A stretch of DNA of 19,408 nt from UBA1724 sp016302315 (GTDB taxonomy: Bacteria; Verrucomicrobiota; Lentisphaeria; Oligosphaerales; Oligosphaeraceae). A program made the position numbers and the translations under genes. Below are positions 1 through 7,393 of the stretch, in pieces; positions within the stretch are counted from its first letter, which is position 1; each line of letters begins with the position of its first letter. The stretch is from the NCBI GenBank assembly GCA_016302315.1, contig JAEDNW010000030.1:1-19408 (forward strand), given 5' to 3'. The notes under the pieces were generated by a model that saw nothing but the letters and a program-made list of their open reading frames with translations, ran no database searches and was not told the DNA's origin.

Positions 1-642
1 TGCCTTCAGCTCCCGCCCTCCCTGGGAGGTTCCGGAAGCCGGCAGTTCCAGCCAGAGGGGGAGATTGCACAGATTCCGCACCGGGAGTTCCGGGAGGGTG
101 AACTCCTCCTCCTGTGCCTCCTCCGGGAAGGTCAGCCGCGCCCCCGCCAGCACCAGGGCATGCCGGCACGCAAATCCCACCCCGCTTCTCCCCTGCCCCA
201 CCAGATACACCCGCTGACGCTCCGCCGGCAAGTTATCCAGGAGATATTCCAACATTCTTCCCCAGTCTTCCCAGAGCACCGCCAGGGGGCACACCCCCGG
301 GGCGGGGCGTGTCGGCAGCAGCCGGGCCACCATGGCCTCCCCCATGGGAGGGGAATCCGGGAAGTCCACCCCGGGAAGAACCAGGATCAGGGGGCGCCGG
401 TGGGCGTTGTCATAGCCGGGGGGAAAGTGGATACGGGCCTTCATGGGCATGCCGTCCACCGGGGAGGCGCAGCGCATCTCCCGGGCCTCCACGGCAGGCC
501 ATTCCTCCTGCGTCCCCGCGGCGGGATCCGGGGAGGGGGCGGACTTTCCGCAAGCGGTCAGCAGCAAGGCAAGAAGGCACAGGAACGACAGGACGTTGCC
601 GCCCCAGAGGCAGAGAGATGTCCGTTCCGATACTTCTTCCAT
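1..642 (-). CDS. Hydrolase-like lipoprotein (partial, C-terminus beyond left edge)
   Basis: An open frame runs from an ATG at 642 to the window edge (214 codons, no stop); an in-frame TAA lies three codons upstream, so this start is well fixed. Residues about 15-31 form a hydrophobic signal segment ending in the lipobox LTAC, so export and lipidation at the Cys are predicted. The mature part has the feel of an alpha/beta-hydrolase or PHB-depolymerase-like esterase: an IHFPPGYD strand-turn, RPLILVLPGVDFPD, then VYLVGQGRSGVGF at the place where the nucleophile elbow (GxSxG) is expected. The residue in the Ser position appears to be Gly, so the protein may be catalytically dead or the alignment may be off. 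It lies 37 nt after the preceding secreted-protein gene and is probably co-transcribed with it. The family assignment is inference; the lipoprotein signal is seen directly. Confidence 0.6.
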   Translation of the reverse strand, partial: MEEVSERTSLCLWGGNVLSFLCLLALLLTACGKSAPSPDPAAGTQEEWPAVEAREMRCASPVDGMPMKARIHFPPGYDNAHRRPLILVLPGVDFPDSPPMGEAMVARLLPTRPAPGVCPLAVLWEDWGRMLEYLLDNLPAERQRVYLVGQGRSGVGFACRHALVLAGARLTFPEEAQEEEFTLPELPVRNLCNLPLWLELPASGTSQGGRELKA

Positions 643-679
643 GGCGACTTACGTTCCGAGGGAAAGGGGATGGGGTTCG

Positions 680-1636
680 TCAGGGGGCGTCCTCAGGCGG
701 CGGGAGATTCTTCTCCATGACCAAAAAGGGAAGGAGACTCCTGCCTCCCTGGGGCGGATAGAGGAGGGACAGGCGGATTTTCCTGGGGGAATCCTCCCCG
801 GCGCCCAGGGGAATCATCAGGCACTTCCCTTCCGGGAGCGCCTCAGACCACTCCTGGCCATCCAGCAGAAGGCGGCTTCCCGGCGGTAGCGGGGGCACCC
901 AGAGGCCCCTTTCCTCCCCCTGATCCCGGCCGGCAGGCAATTCCCACACCCAGCAGAGCCAGAGGGCGGCATCCTGGGAAGCCTCCGTTTCGCCGGGAAG
1001 GGTCAGCATCCTTCCCGTCTCGCCCTCCTCCGGCCATTCCGGCGTGGGGGAGAGTTTTGCCGCAATCCCCGGCTGCCATGCCTCCCGAAGGGGATGCCAC
1101 CGGCTGTCGCAGGAGAGCCAGTCCCGGAGGAACTCCACCGTATTGCGGAGGCGGCCACCCGGCATCTCGGGCCATTGATCCTGGAAATTCCGGAGAGTCC
1201 GAAGGCTAAGAAAGAGCAGGCAGGTCTGCAGGGCATCGTCCTCCCGGCAGCGCTGGCACTCCTCCAGGAGCTTTTCCTGCCACAGAAGGCCCCCCAGATC
1301 CTGGAGAAGAGCAAAGCGGTCACTTTCCGGAGAGAGCCTGGAAAGCTCCTCCAGGGCCCGGGTCATCAGCGTCATGGCCTCCCCCTCCCCCGGTTCCGGC
1401 ACACCCCAAATCCCCTGGCGCAAAAACCTCTCCCCCGCCTGCTCCATCCCCTCTTCCGCCAGCACCCGCTGGCAGAACGCCTCCGAGGCCCCCAGGGAAA
1501 GAAGGCCCTCCCGCCATTCCTGGACAGTAGGCCACGCCTTCCCCTCTTCCCCTGCCTGAACCGAAATCAGGAGTAGACCTGCCCAAAGAAGCAGGGCGAG
1601 AATCCGGAAGGCGGCGCTAGGAATGGGTCTCGTCAT
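680..1636 (-). CDS. Secreted hypothetical protein, 318 aa
   Basis: I do not recognise the family. The frame stays open upstream to 1756, but the ATG at 1636 is chosen because it gives a clean signal peptide (MTRPIPSAAFRI, then a Leu-rich hydrophobic stretch, cleavage likely near VQA-GEE at about residue 28). It also overlaps the upstream gene's stop by 20 nt, a usual sign of translational coupling. The mature protein is acidic, helical in the first half and rich in Trp, Leu and Glu. It has Cys-containing helices near residues 125-145 (CQRCREDDALQTC) and a probably beta-rich C-terminal half (LLLDGQEW, KIRLSLLYPP). No catalytic motif is evident. Its place between a membrane transporter-like protein and a lipoprotein suggests an envelope role, but that is only context. 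Confidence 0.6.
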   Translation of the reverse strand: MTRPIPSAAFRILALLLWAGLLLISVQAGEEGKAWPTVQEWREGLLSLGASEAFCQRVLAEEGMEQAGERFLRQGIWGVPEPGEGEAMTLMTRALEELSRLSPESDRFALLQDLGGLLWQEKLLEECQRCREDDALQTCLLFLSLRTLRNFQDQWPEMPGGRLRNTVEFLRDWLSCDSRWHPLREAWQPGIAAKLSPTPEWPEEGETGRMLTLPGETEASQDAALWLCWVWELPAGRDQGEERGLWVPPLPPGSRLLLDGQEWSEALPEGKCLMIPLGAGEDSPRKIRLSLLYPPQGGRSLLPFLVMEKNLPPPEDAP

Positions 1637-2450
1637 GGCGGCCCTCCTCCGGGACATCCTCCGACTTCTCCCACTCCTTCCATTCCTCCTCCGGCACACT
1701 CTCTTTCCGCGGAGAGGAGGCCCAGAAGAAATTCCGGATCTTGGCGGCCACGGCAACCCCCACCGTCACCAGAATGAGCCCCCAGAGGAACACCTGGAGC
1801 ACCCGGCTCCCCAAATACTTCTGCACCTTGTCCGCCGCATATCCCCAGGCCAGGATGGAGGTCAGGCTGGCGCTGATCACCGTGGTGACGGCCCCCCAGT
1901 ACCGCAATCCCACCAGCCGTGCCAGCAGGGAGCCCACAATGGGTCCCGTGAGAGGCAGGGGGATGAAAACGAAGGCGAAGACGCCCAGAAGGCCGAACCG
2001 GGCCCAGATCCGGCGCTGACGACGGGCATCCACCTGCAATCCCTGGAATGTCTCGTGCAGAAGAGGAAGGCGGAAGACCCGGCGCACGGAGAGGCCGAAG
2101 AGGGTGTTGAAGAAGCAGATCAGGGCCGTGGTGACCATGCCATTGAAGAGGACATTCTGCCAGAGGGAGAAGGTGGAGTACTTGGCCCCCTCCACGGCTC
2201 CCATAGGCGCCCCCAGGACAAGATGGGAGGTCAGGATCTTGGGGAAGATGCGTCCCAGGGGGGAATGGGTGCCCAGGGAGATTCCCATCCAGATCAGAGC
2301 GGCCAGGGTCACGGCCAGGCCGAGAAAGAGGGTGCCGCATTCCGGGAGGCGGCGGAAGCGCGCCCAGCCCCGGGCCTCCCTTTCCTGCCCCGTGCCGTCG
2401 GGGGGCTGAGGGAAGTCATTCTCCCCTGTTTTTTGCGGAACGGAGGTCAT
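1617..2450 (-). CDS. Small multidrug export-family membrane protein
   Basis: A 277-residue polytopic inner-membrane protein that resembles the 'putative small multi-drug export protein' family (COG2426/PF06695). The family-like core is the region around FAFVFIPLPLTGPIVGSLLA (residues about 158-177), a hydrophobic segment with conserved Pro and Gly, followed by further membrane spans (YWGAVTTVISASLTSILAW and VLQVFLWGLILVTVGVAVAA). The N-terminal span is at about residues 40-60. It is longer than the usual family member because of a polar N-terminal tail and a highly charged C-terminal tail (many Glu, Lys and Arg) after the last span. The name of the family is historical; the transported substrate is unknown. 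It follows the FabZ-like gene after 42 nt and overlaps the next gene by 20 nt. The ATG at 2450 is preceded by a weak AAGGA. Confidence 0.65.
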   Translation of the reverse strand: MTSVPQKTGENDFPQPPDGTGQEREARGWARFRRLPECGTLFLGLAVTLAALIWMGISLGTHSPLGRIFPKILTSHLVLGAPMGAVEGAKYSTFSLWQNVLFNGMVTTALICFFNTLFGLSVRRVFRLPLLHETFQGLQVDARRQRRIWARFGLLGVFAFVFIPLPLTGPIVGSLLARLVGLRYWGAVTTVISASLTSILAWGYAADKVQKYLGSRVLQVFLWGLILVTVGVAVAAKIRNFFWASSPRKESVPEEEWKEWEKSEDVPEEGRHDETHS

Positions 2451-2492
2451 GGATCCTTATGGTGCAGTCTTGGGGAACCCCCGGGCTGTCTG

Positions 2493-3440
2493 TCAGCCCC
2501 GGAGAGAATCCACCAGGATAAACTTCATGGCGCAGGTGGCGATCTTCTGGTCGTCCACCCAGAGTTCTCCCTCTGCCATTCCGGCGCGCCCGCCCAGGTC
2601 GCAGTGTCCGGCGATGACCAGGGAATCCCCGAATTTCGCATGCTGGAAGAAAATCGCCTCGTCGATGCCCAGGAAGATGCCCAGTTTTCCCTTGTTTTCC
2701 GGCTGGGAGAGGATATGGGCGCATCCCAGCTGGGCGGCGGCTTCCAGCATCAGGGGGAAGGGATAGATGCCGGTGGTGTTGCCCAGCATCATCATGTCGC
2801 AGGCGCTGAGATTCTTGCATCCATAGATGCGGGCGGGTTCGGGCTGCCCCAGATTCACCGCCTTGTCCAGCAGGAGGAAGGGGGGGCGATGGGGCAGGAT
2901 CTCCATCAGGCCGGTGGCATCGGTGACCGTTCCCTCCTCCATGGCCTGGCGGAAGGGGCTTTCCGGCCGGGTGGCGATGTGGCGGGGATGTTCGTAATCC
3001 GAGGTATTCACCCGGGCCAGCAGGAGCGTTCCGGAGGAGGCCAGGCCCGCCTCCGTGGAGCAGCTCACCTGGAATTCCGCCTCCCCGTCCACCCGGCGCT
3101 CCTGAAGACGGGCCTCCACCTTCATCATCATCCCGGGGAAGACCGGCTTCCGGAACTTCAACCGCCGAATCTGACGCAGGACAATCTGAGTGCCCCCGAT
3201 GCCGGGAATGGATTCCTGGAAGAGGAGGCGGGAAAGCTGAACCATGGCCGAAACCTGGAGCACGCCAGGCAGAATAGGCTGTCCCGGGAAATGCCCCTGG
3301 AAGACCCCTTCGCTAATGGAAACCGCCTTGCATCCCAGGGCGGCATCCCCGTTTTCGTCCAGCTCCGCCAGATCCAGCATGAGCATGGGGGCGGAAGTTT
3401 CCAGGATCGAAGCGATTTGCTGATAGGTGTAGACGCGCAT
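2493..3440 (-). CDS. Fused tandem-hotdog FabZ-like 3-hydroxyacyl-ACP dehydratase
   Basis: A 315-residue protein made of two FabZ-like hotdog domains. Domain 1 (about residues 1-150) has the FabZ signature GHFPGQPILPGVL with the catalytic His at residue 50, but the position fourteen residues on, normally the catalytic Glu, is Ser64. Domain 2 (about 175-315) starts with the typical ILPHRPPFLLLD and keeps Glu233 in LMLEAAAQ plus the FabZ-like GIDEA motif (258-262). The residue at its His position is Leu219. In FabZ and FabA dimers each active site takes its His from one subunit and its acidic residue from the other. The fusion therefore looks like a pseudodimer with one complete site (His50 plus Glu233), comparable in design to the double-hotdog dehydratase domains of polyketide synthases. 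The expected reaction is dehydration of 3-hydroxyacyl-ACP in the cytoplasm. No clear Shine-Dalgarno sequence precedes the ATG. Confidence 0.75.
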   Translation of the reverse strand: MRVYTYQQIASILETSAPMLMLDLAELDENGDAALGCKAVSISEGVFQGHFPGQPILPGVLQVSAMVQLSRLLFQESIPGIGGTQIVLRQIRRLKFRKPVFPGMMMKVEARLQERRVDGEAEFQVSCSTEAGLASSGTLLLARVNTSDYEHPRHIATRPESPFRQAMEEGTVTDATGLMEILPHRPPFLLLDKAVNLGQPEPARIYGCKNLSACDMMMLGNTTGIYPFPLMLEAAAQLGCAHILSQPENKGKLGIFLGIDEAIFFQHAKFGDSLVIAGHCDLGGRAGMAEGELWVDDQKIATCAMKFILVDSLRG

Positions 3441-3495
3441 AGGTCAGCAGTCTATGACTTGGGAATCATCAGGAAGGGAAGAAGGAAAGGGAAGC

Positions 3496-4221
3496 CTAGT
3501 GGTCGGAGGGATTCACCATCCGGGGGTCGTCCAGCTGGGGGATTTGCTGGAAGCGTTCCAGGCGCTGTTTTTCCGCTTTTTGGGAGGGGCTTTCCTCCGC
3601 CTTGGGAATCTGGATTTCCATGGGATGGAGGGCATCGGGATAGAGGCGGTTCCAGGCCTGGGAGACGGCGGCGGCCAGCAATTCGGCATCCACCCGGGGA
3701 TTGGTCAGGTCCAGGGTGGTCTCCTTGCCATCCTGGTCCACCACCGGGACCTTGGTCTCTCCGTTGATGCTCAAGGAGAAAGGCAGGGGTTCTTTTTTCA
3801 TGCCGCTGAAAACCTTCACCACCCGCACCTCGCTGGGCTTCTGCCACAACGCCTGCTGGGCCACAAAGGAGACCTGCCCCGGAGTGCTGTCCTCCGATAC
3901 GCCTTGAATCCGGAGCTCCATCCGGGCCTCGGAAAGCCCCTCCACATTCTCCTGCTGGGATTGGGCTTTCGCCTGCTCCTCCTCCTGACGGGCCAGCTCC
4001 TGGGCTTCCGCCCGGCGATGGAGGTACCCCCAAAGCCCCCCGCCCGCCAAAATCGCCACCAGAGGAATGGCCACCAGCAAGGCGCGACGGCGACGGCGGC
4101 GGCTGAGGTCCTTCTGGAGGGCCTTGGCCTCCTCCACCGTGCAGTTGCTGCGGGTTTCGTCTTCAAAGAGAGAGAGGCTTTCCCGGCGATGGCGGGCGTT
4201 GAAGTCTTTCAGCGTTGGCAT
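3496..4221 (-). CDS. Single-pass membrane protein of unknown function in the pot operon
   Basis: I do not recognise this 241-residue protein. Residues 1-40 are polar and probably cytoplasmic. Six consecutive arginines (41-46) precede one membrane span (about 47-66, LLVAIPLVAILAGGGLWGYL), so by the positive-inside rule the C-terminal part is outside the cytoplasm. Residues about 68-95 are Ala/Glu/Gln-rich and likely a short coiled coil. The rest looks like a small folded domain (VSFVAQQALWQKPSEVRVVKVF, then SLSINGETKVPVVDQDGKE) with a charged tail. The gene starts 30 nt after potC, behind a GGAG at suitable spacing, so it is probably in the same transcript. A role alongside the polyamine importer is possible but unproven; it does not look like a substrate-binding protein. 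Confidence 0.6.
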   Translation of the reverse strand: MPTLKDFNARHRRESLSLFEDETRSNCTVEEAKALQKDLSRRRRRRALLVAIPLVAILAGGGLWGYLHRRAEAQELARQEEEQAKAQSQQENVEGLSEARMELRIQGVSEDSTPGQVSFVAQQALWQKPSEVRVVKVFSGMKKEPLPFSLSINGETKVPVVDQDGKETTLDLTNPRVDAELLAAAVSQAWNRLYPDALHPMEIQIPKAEESPSQKAEKQRLERFQQIPQLDDPRMVNPSDH

Positions 4222-4251
4222 GGTTTGGCGTCTCCGAGGTGTGCGGTCCCT

Positions 4252-5046
4252 TTATCCGGCGTTGCGCTGGCTGCGCTTCATGATGATCTGGCATCCCAGA
4301 ATCACCAGGAAGGTGATGGCGAGAAGAAGAGTGGAGAGGGCATTGATCATGGTCATGGTGCCCCGCTTGATCATGCCCTGGATCTGGATGGGCAGGGTGG
4401 TGGTGCCCGGCCCGTTGACGAAGAAGGTGATGACAAAGTCGTCGATGGAGAGGGTGAAGGCCAGGAGGGCCCCGGCGAAGATGCCGGGGAGGATGATGGG
4501 CACCAGGACCTTCCAGGTGGTGACCCATCGGCTGGCCCCCAGGTCCCGGGCCGCCTCCAGGATGGTCATGTCGAAATCCTGGAGCCGGGAGAGGACCGCC
4601 ATGGCCACGTAGCTGGTACAGAAGGTGGCGTGGGCCAGGACGATGGTGGCCAGCCCCAGCTGCACCTTCAGGGCGATGAAGAAGATCAGCAGACTGATGC
4701 CGATGAGGATCTCCGGCACCACCAGGGGGGTGTAGATGAGGCAGTAGTGGAAGCTCTGCAGCCGGCTTTTGTACTTATGAAGGGCAAAGGCGGCGCAGGT
4801 TCCCAGGAAAGTGGAGAGCACCGTGGAGAAGGTGGCCACAATCAGGGTATTGGAGAGGGCCCGCCAGATGTCTCTTCCCTTGGCGGAGAAGAGCTCCTCG
4901 TACCAGCGGAAGGTGAAGCCCAGCCAGACGGTGCCCTGGCGGTTGGCGTTGAAGGAGTTCACCACCAGGAGGAGGATGGGGACATAGAAGAAGAGAATCA
5001 CCGTCCAGGTGAGGATGGCGGGGAAATGGCTGCGGCGCATGCTCAT
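4252..5046 (-). CDS. potC: Polyamine-type ABC transporter permease PotC
   Basis: A 264-residue inner-membrane permease of the spermidine/putrescine importer family. Six hydrophobic segments are visible, beginning with ILTWTVILFFYVPILLLVVNSF. The EAA loop that contacts the ATPase reads EAARDLGASRWVTTWKVLVP and is followed by IILPGIFAGALLAFTLSIDDF, very typical of PotC. Length matches the family. The ATG lies one nucleotide after the potB stop, behind a strong GGAGG about nine bases upstream. The closest families (putrescine PotI, or other class 2 polyamine/thiamine/iron permeases) cannot be excluded without a binding protein to indicate the substrate. Confidence 0.9.
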   Translation of the reverse strand: MSMRRSHFPAILTWTVILFFYVPILLLVVNSFNANRQGTVWLGFTFRWYEELFSAKGRDIWRALSNTLIVATFSTVLSTFLGTCAAFALHKYKSRLQSFHYCLIYTPLVVPEILIGISLLIFFIALKVQLGLATIVLAHATFCTSYVAMAVLSRLQDFDMTILEAARDLGASRWVTTWKVLVPIILPGIFAGALLAFTLSIDDFVITFFVNGPGTTTLPIQIQGMIKRGTMTMINALSTLLLAITFLVILGCQIIMKRSQRNAG

Positions 5047-5047
5047 G

Positions 5048-5932
5048 CTAGACCACCTCCCTGGCCGGCTTGGCCGAGCCGTCCGGCTGTCTCTTTCCCT
5101 TGAGGAAATAGAGGAGGGGCAGGAACATCACCGCCGTCATCACAGAGGAGAGGGCGGCGGCCGCCGGCAGATTCCGGTGTTCCAGGGTCATCTTGACGAT
5201 GACATTGCCGATCATCATGGAATCCTTGTCTCCCACCATGTCGGGAATGACGTAGGAGCCGATGCAGGGAATCAGGACCATGAGGCAGGCGGAGAGGAGT
5301 CCGTCGGCGATGCCCGGCACAAAGACCCGGAAGAAGGCATGGAGGCGGCTGGCCCCCAGATCCATGGCCGCCTCAAAGAGGGAGAAGTCGAACTTCTCGG
5401 CGGCGGCGTAGAGAGGGAGGATGGCAAAGGGCAGCTCGGTGTAGACCATCACCAGCAGCACCGCCTCGGGACGGTACAGCAGCACCGCATCCGGGGGAAT
5501 CAGGTGGCAGAAGACCAGGAAGTGCTTCAGGAGGCCATCGGGATGAAGAACGGACTTCCAGGCGAAGATCCGGATGAGGAAGTTGGTCCAGAAGGGGATG
5601 ATGGTCAGCAGAAGCACGGTATCCCTCACCTTGGTGGAGACCCGGGCGATGTAGTAGGCCACAGGCACCGCGATGGCCAGGGTGAGGGCGGTGCAGGCCA
5701 CGCTCATCCAGATGGTCCTCCAGATGATGGAGGGGTAGTTGGGATAGCGGAGGGCCTTCAGCGTCTCCAGAGTCCACTGATCCCCGATGCCCCCGAACTC
5801 TCCCCGGCTCCGGAAGGAGATGGCGAAGATGATGAGGGTGGGCAGGAGGAAGAAGACCGTCATCCAGAGGAGGGAGGGTGCGGTGACCGCATACTCCCCC
5901 AGGGCGCGTCGGCGCATTTCCGGCGCTTTCAT
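5048..5932 (-). CDS. potB: Polyamine-type ABC transporter permease PotB
   Basis: A 294-residue integral membrane permease, partner of PotC and driven by PotA. It has the PotB-like N-terminal span (SLLWMTVFFLLPTLIIFAISF), the characteristic ILRIFAW-type region (FWTNFLIRIFAWKSVL), and the cytoplasmic EAA motif EAAMDLGASRLHAFFRVFVP followed by IADGLLSACLMVLIPCIGSYVIPDMVG. Its start overlaps the potA stop by 4 nt (ATGA), so translation is coupled, and a GGAGGAGGAGC stretch immediately upstream provides a strong ribosome binding site. The C-terminal tail is short and basic. The substrate is inferred from family resemblance. Confidence 0.9.
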   Translation of the reverse strand: MKAPEMRRRALGEYAVTAPSLLWMTVFFLLPTLIIFAISFRSRGEFGGIGDQWTLETLKALRYPNYPSIIWRTIWMSVACTALTLAIAVPVAYYIARVSTKVRDTVLLLTIIPFWTNFLIRIFAWKSVLHPDGLLKHFLVFCHLIPPDAVLLYRPEAVLLVMVYTELPFAILPLYAAAEKFDFSLFEAAMDLGASRLHAFFRVFVPGIADGLLSACLMVLIPCIGSYVIPDMVGDKDSMMIGNVIVKMTLEHRNLPAAAALSSVMTAVMFLPLLYFLKGKRQPDGSAKPAREVV

Positions 5933-7173
5933 TTCCGCTCCTCCTCCCCGGACGCCCCATTCGCCGCCGGCGCCGGGGCCTCCTGGGCAGGTTCGTCCCC
6001 GGGAAGCTGGGGCGGCATCTGCAGCAGATCCTCGTCCTTCTCGCTGTAGCGTTCCAGCATGAAGCCGTCATCGGACTGCCAGGAGATGAAGACCTTGTCT
6101 CCCCAGGTGATGGGGCGTTCGTCCAGCATGAAGCGGTTGTGCTGCCGGGTGACGGCCACCCGCCAGTCCGGGGCGATGCTCACCCAGTACCGGGTGTGGT
6201 CTCCCTGGTAGACAATGTCCTCCACCGTGGCGGGCAGGACATTCTGCTTGGGGCCGGTCTGGGGACGCTCCACGGAAATGGAGAACTTCTCCGGCCGGAT
6301 GGAGACATGCACCAGATCCCCCTTGGCCTTCTTCTTGTCGTTGAAGCAGAGAAGAGGCGGCAATTCGGGGACATCCAGCCAGCAGTATTCGGAGTCCACC
6401 ACCTCGGAGATGCATCCGTCGAAGAAATTGGTGTCGCCGATGAAGGCGGCCACGAAGCTGGTCCGGGGGGCCTCGTAGATTTCGGCAGGCGTCCCCACCT
6501 GTTCCACCCGTCCGTTGTGCATGACGGCGATGTGGTCGGAGATGCTCATGGCCTCATTCTGGTCATGGGTGACATACATGAAGGTGATGCCCACCTCGTC
6601 GTGGATCAGGGAGAGCTCCAGGCTCATGCGCTGGCGCAGCTTCAGATCCAGGGCGGCCAGAGGCTCGTCCAGCAGCAGTACCCGCGGCTTCATGATCAGG
6701 GCCCGGGCAATGGCGGTGCGCTGCTTCTGCCCTCCAGAGATCTGGTTGGGCTTCTTGTCGGCGCATGCCTCCATCTGGATCATGGCCAGCATCTTGTCCA
6801 CCTCCTGGTCAATCACCTTCCGGGGGAGATGCTTCAGCTTCAGGCCAAAGGCAATGTTCTCCCGCACCGTCATGTGGGGGAAGAGGGCATAGTTCTGAAA
6901 GACGGTGTTCACCTTCCGCACATTGGGAAGCTGATCCGTGATGTCCTCCCCGTCCAAAAGAATCCGTCCGGAATCCGGCGTGTCAAAGCCGGCCAACATC
7001 CGCAGAAGGGTGGTCTTGCCGCATCCGCTTGGCCCCAGGATGGAGAAGATCTCCCCCCGGCGTATGGTCAGGGTGACGTCGTCAACCGCTTTCAGGGAAC
7101 CGTATGACTTCGTCACACGGTCGAACTTCAAAAATTCTTCCAACTCAACCGTTTCCTTAAGTTGCGTCAGCAT
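5929..7173 (-). CDS. potA: Polyamine-type ABC transporter ATPase PotA
   Basis: A 414-residue ABC ATPase that powers the PotBC channel. It has Walker A GPSGCGKTT (47-55), Q-loop FQNYALFPH (Gln93), signature ISGGQKQR (145-152), Walker B LLLDEP (166-171), the H-loop THDQNEAM (His203), and a C-terminal regulatory TOBE-type region (about 245-385). It ends in an unusual Ala/Pro/Glu-rich tail. The signature starts with Ile instead of the common Leu. The ATG at 7173 lacks a good Shine-Dalgarno sequence and sits beside a small GAGAG/CTCTC hairpin. A TTG fourteen codons in (MKFDRVTKSYG) has GGAAG upstream and would give a more typical N-terminus, so the start is uncertain. First gene of potABC plus the hypothetical gene behind it, transcribed divergently from the glycoside hydrolase gene. 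No potD is present. Confidence 0.92.
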   Translation of the reverse strand: MLTQLKETVELEEFLKFDRVTKSYGSLKAVDDVTLTIRRGEIFSILGPSGCGKTTLLRMLAGFDTPDSGRILLDGEDITDQLPNVRKVNTVFQNYALFPHMTVRENIAFGLKLKHLPRKVIDQEVDKMLAMIQMEACADKKPNQISGGQKQRTAIARALIMKPRVLLLDEPLAALDLKLRQRMSLELSLIHDEVGITFMYVTHDQNEAMSISDHIAVMHNGRVEQVGTPAEIYEAPRTSFVAAFIGDTNFFDGCISEVVDSEYCWLDVPELPPLLCFNDKKKAKGDLVHVSIRPEKFSISVERPQTGPKQNVLPATVEDIVYQGDHTRYWVSIAPDWRVAVTRQHNRFMLDERPITWGDKVFISWQSDDGFMLERYSEKDEDLLQMPPQLPGDEPAQEAPAPAANGASGEEERK

Positions 7174-7237
7174 CGCTGAGAGTGGCTCTCTTGCCCCGGT
7201 TGCACCACCCCCAAGAAGCGGTGACGGGCAGGGGAAT

Positions 7238-7243
7238 AATATA
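7238..7243 (-). promoter_or_regulatory. Candidate -10 box for potA
   Basis: TATATT on the minus strand, preceded by CCAG and followed by ATTCCCC, about 65 nt before the potA ATG. No recognisable -35 hexamer lies 16-18 bp upstream. It mirrors a similar box facing the opposite gene at 7331. Inferred from sequence only. Confidence 0.4.
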
Positions 7244-7330
7244 CTGGAATCCTCCGAAATGGGGGAGGAAAATTCCCGGGAAATCGCCCCTGGGGAACCG
7301 GTGCCTTCCCGGGTTGGAAAAAAGAGGGGC

Positions 7331-7336
7331 TATACT
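7331..7336 (+). promoter_or_regulatory. Candidate -10 box for the glycoside hydrolase gene
   Basis: TATACT followed by ATTCC, 57 nt before the ATG at 7394. A TTGGAA lies upstream but only 11 bp away, too close for a standard -35, so promoter strength or sigma factor is unclear. The box shares the form TATAyTATTCC with the outward-facing box for potA. Confidence 0.4.
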
Positions 7337-7393
7337 ATTCCACCTGCTGGATTTCCCGGATCTTTTCCTCCCCGCACCCTGCCCCGTCATCCC

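Noticed and set aside
1623..3767. 714-codon open frame on the plus strand
   Set aside because: It lies antisense to three well-supported minus-strand genes, is rich in Gly/His/Gln as expected from reversed GC-rich codons, and matches no family.
3454..5103. 549-codon plus-strand open frame
   Set aside because: Antisense to potC and the anchored protein; composition (long runs of Gly, Glu, Asp and His) is that of a shadow frame.
6938..7393. N-terminal extension of the glycoside hydrolase frame
   Set aside because: The extra 152 codons run antisense through the start of potA and the divergent promoter region; family similarity begins at the ATG at 7394.
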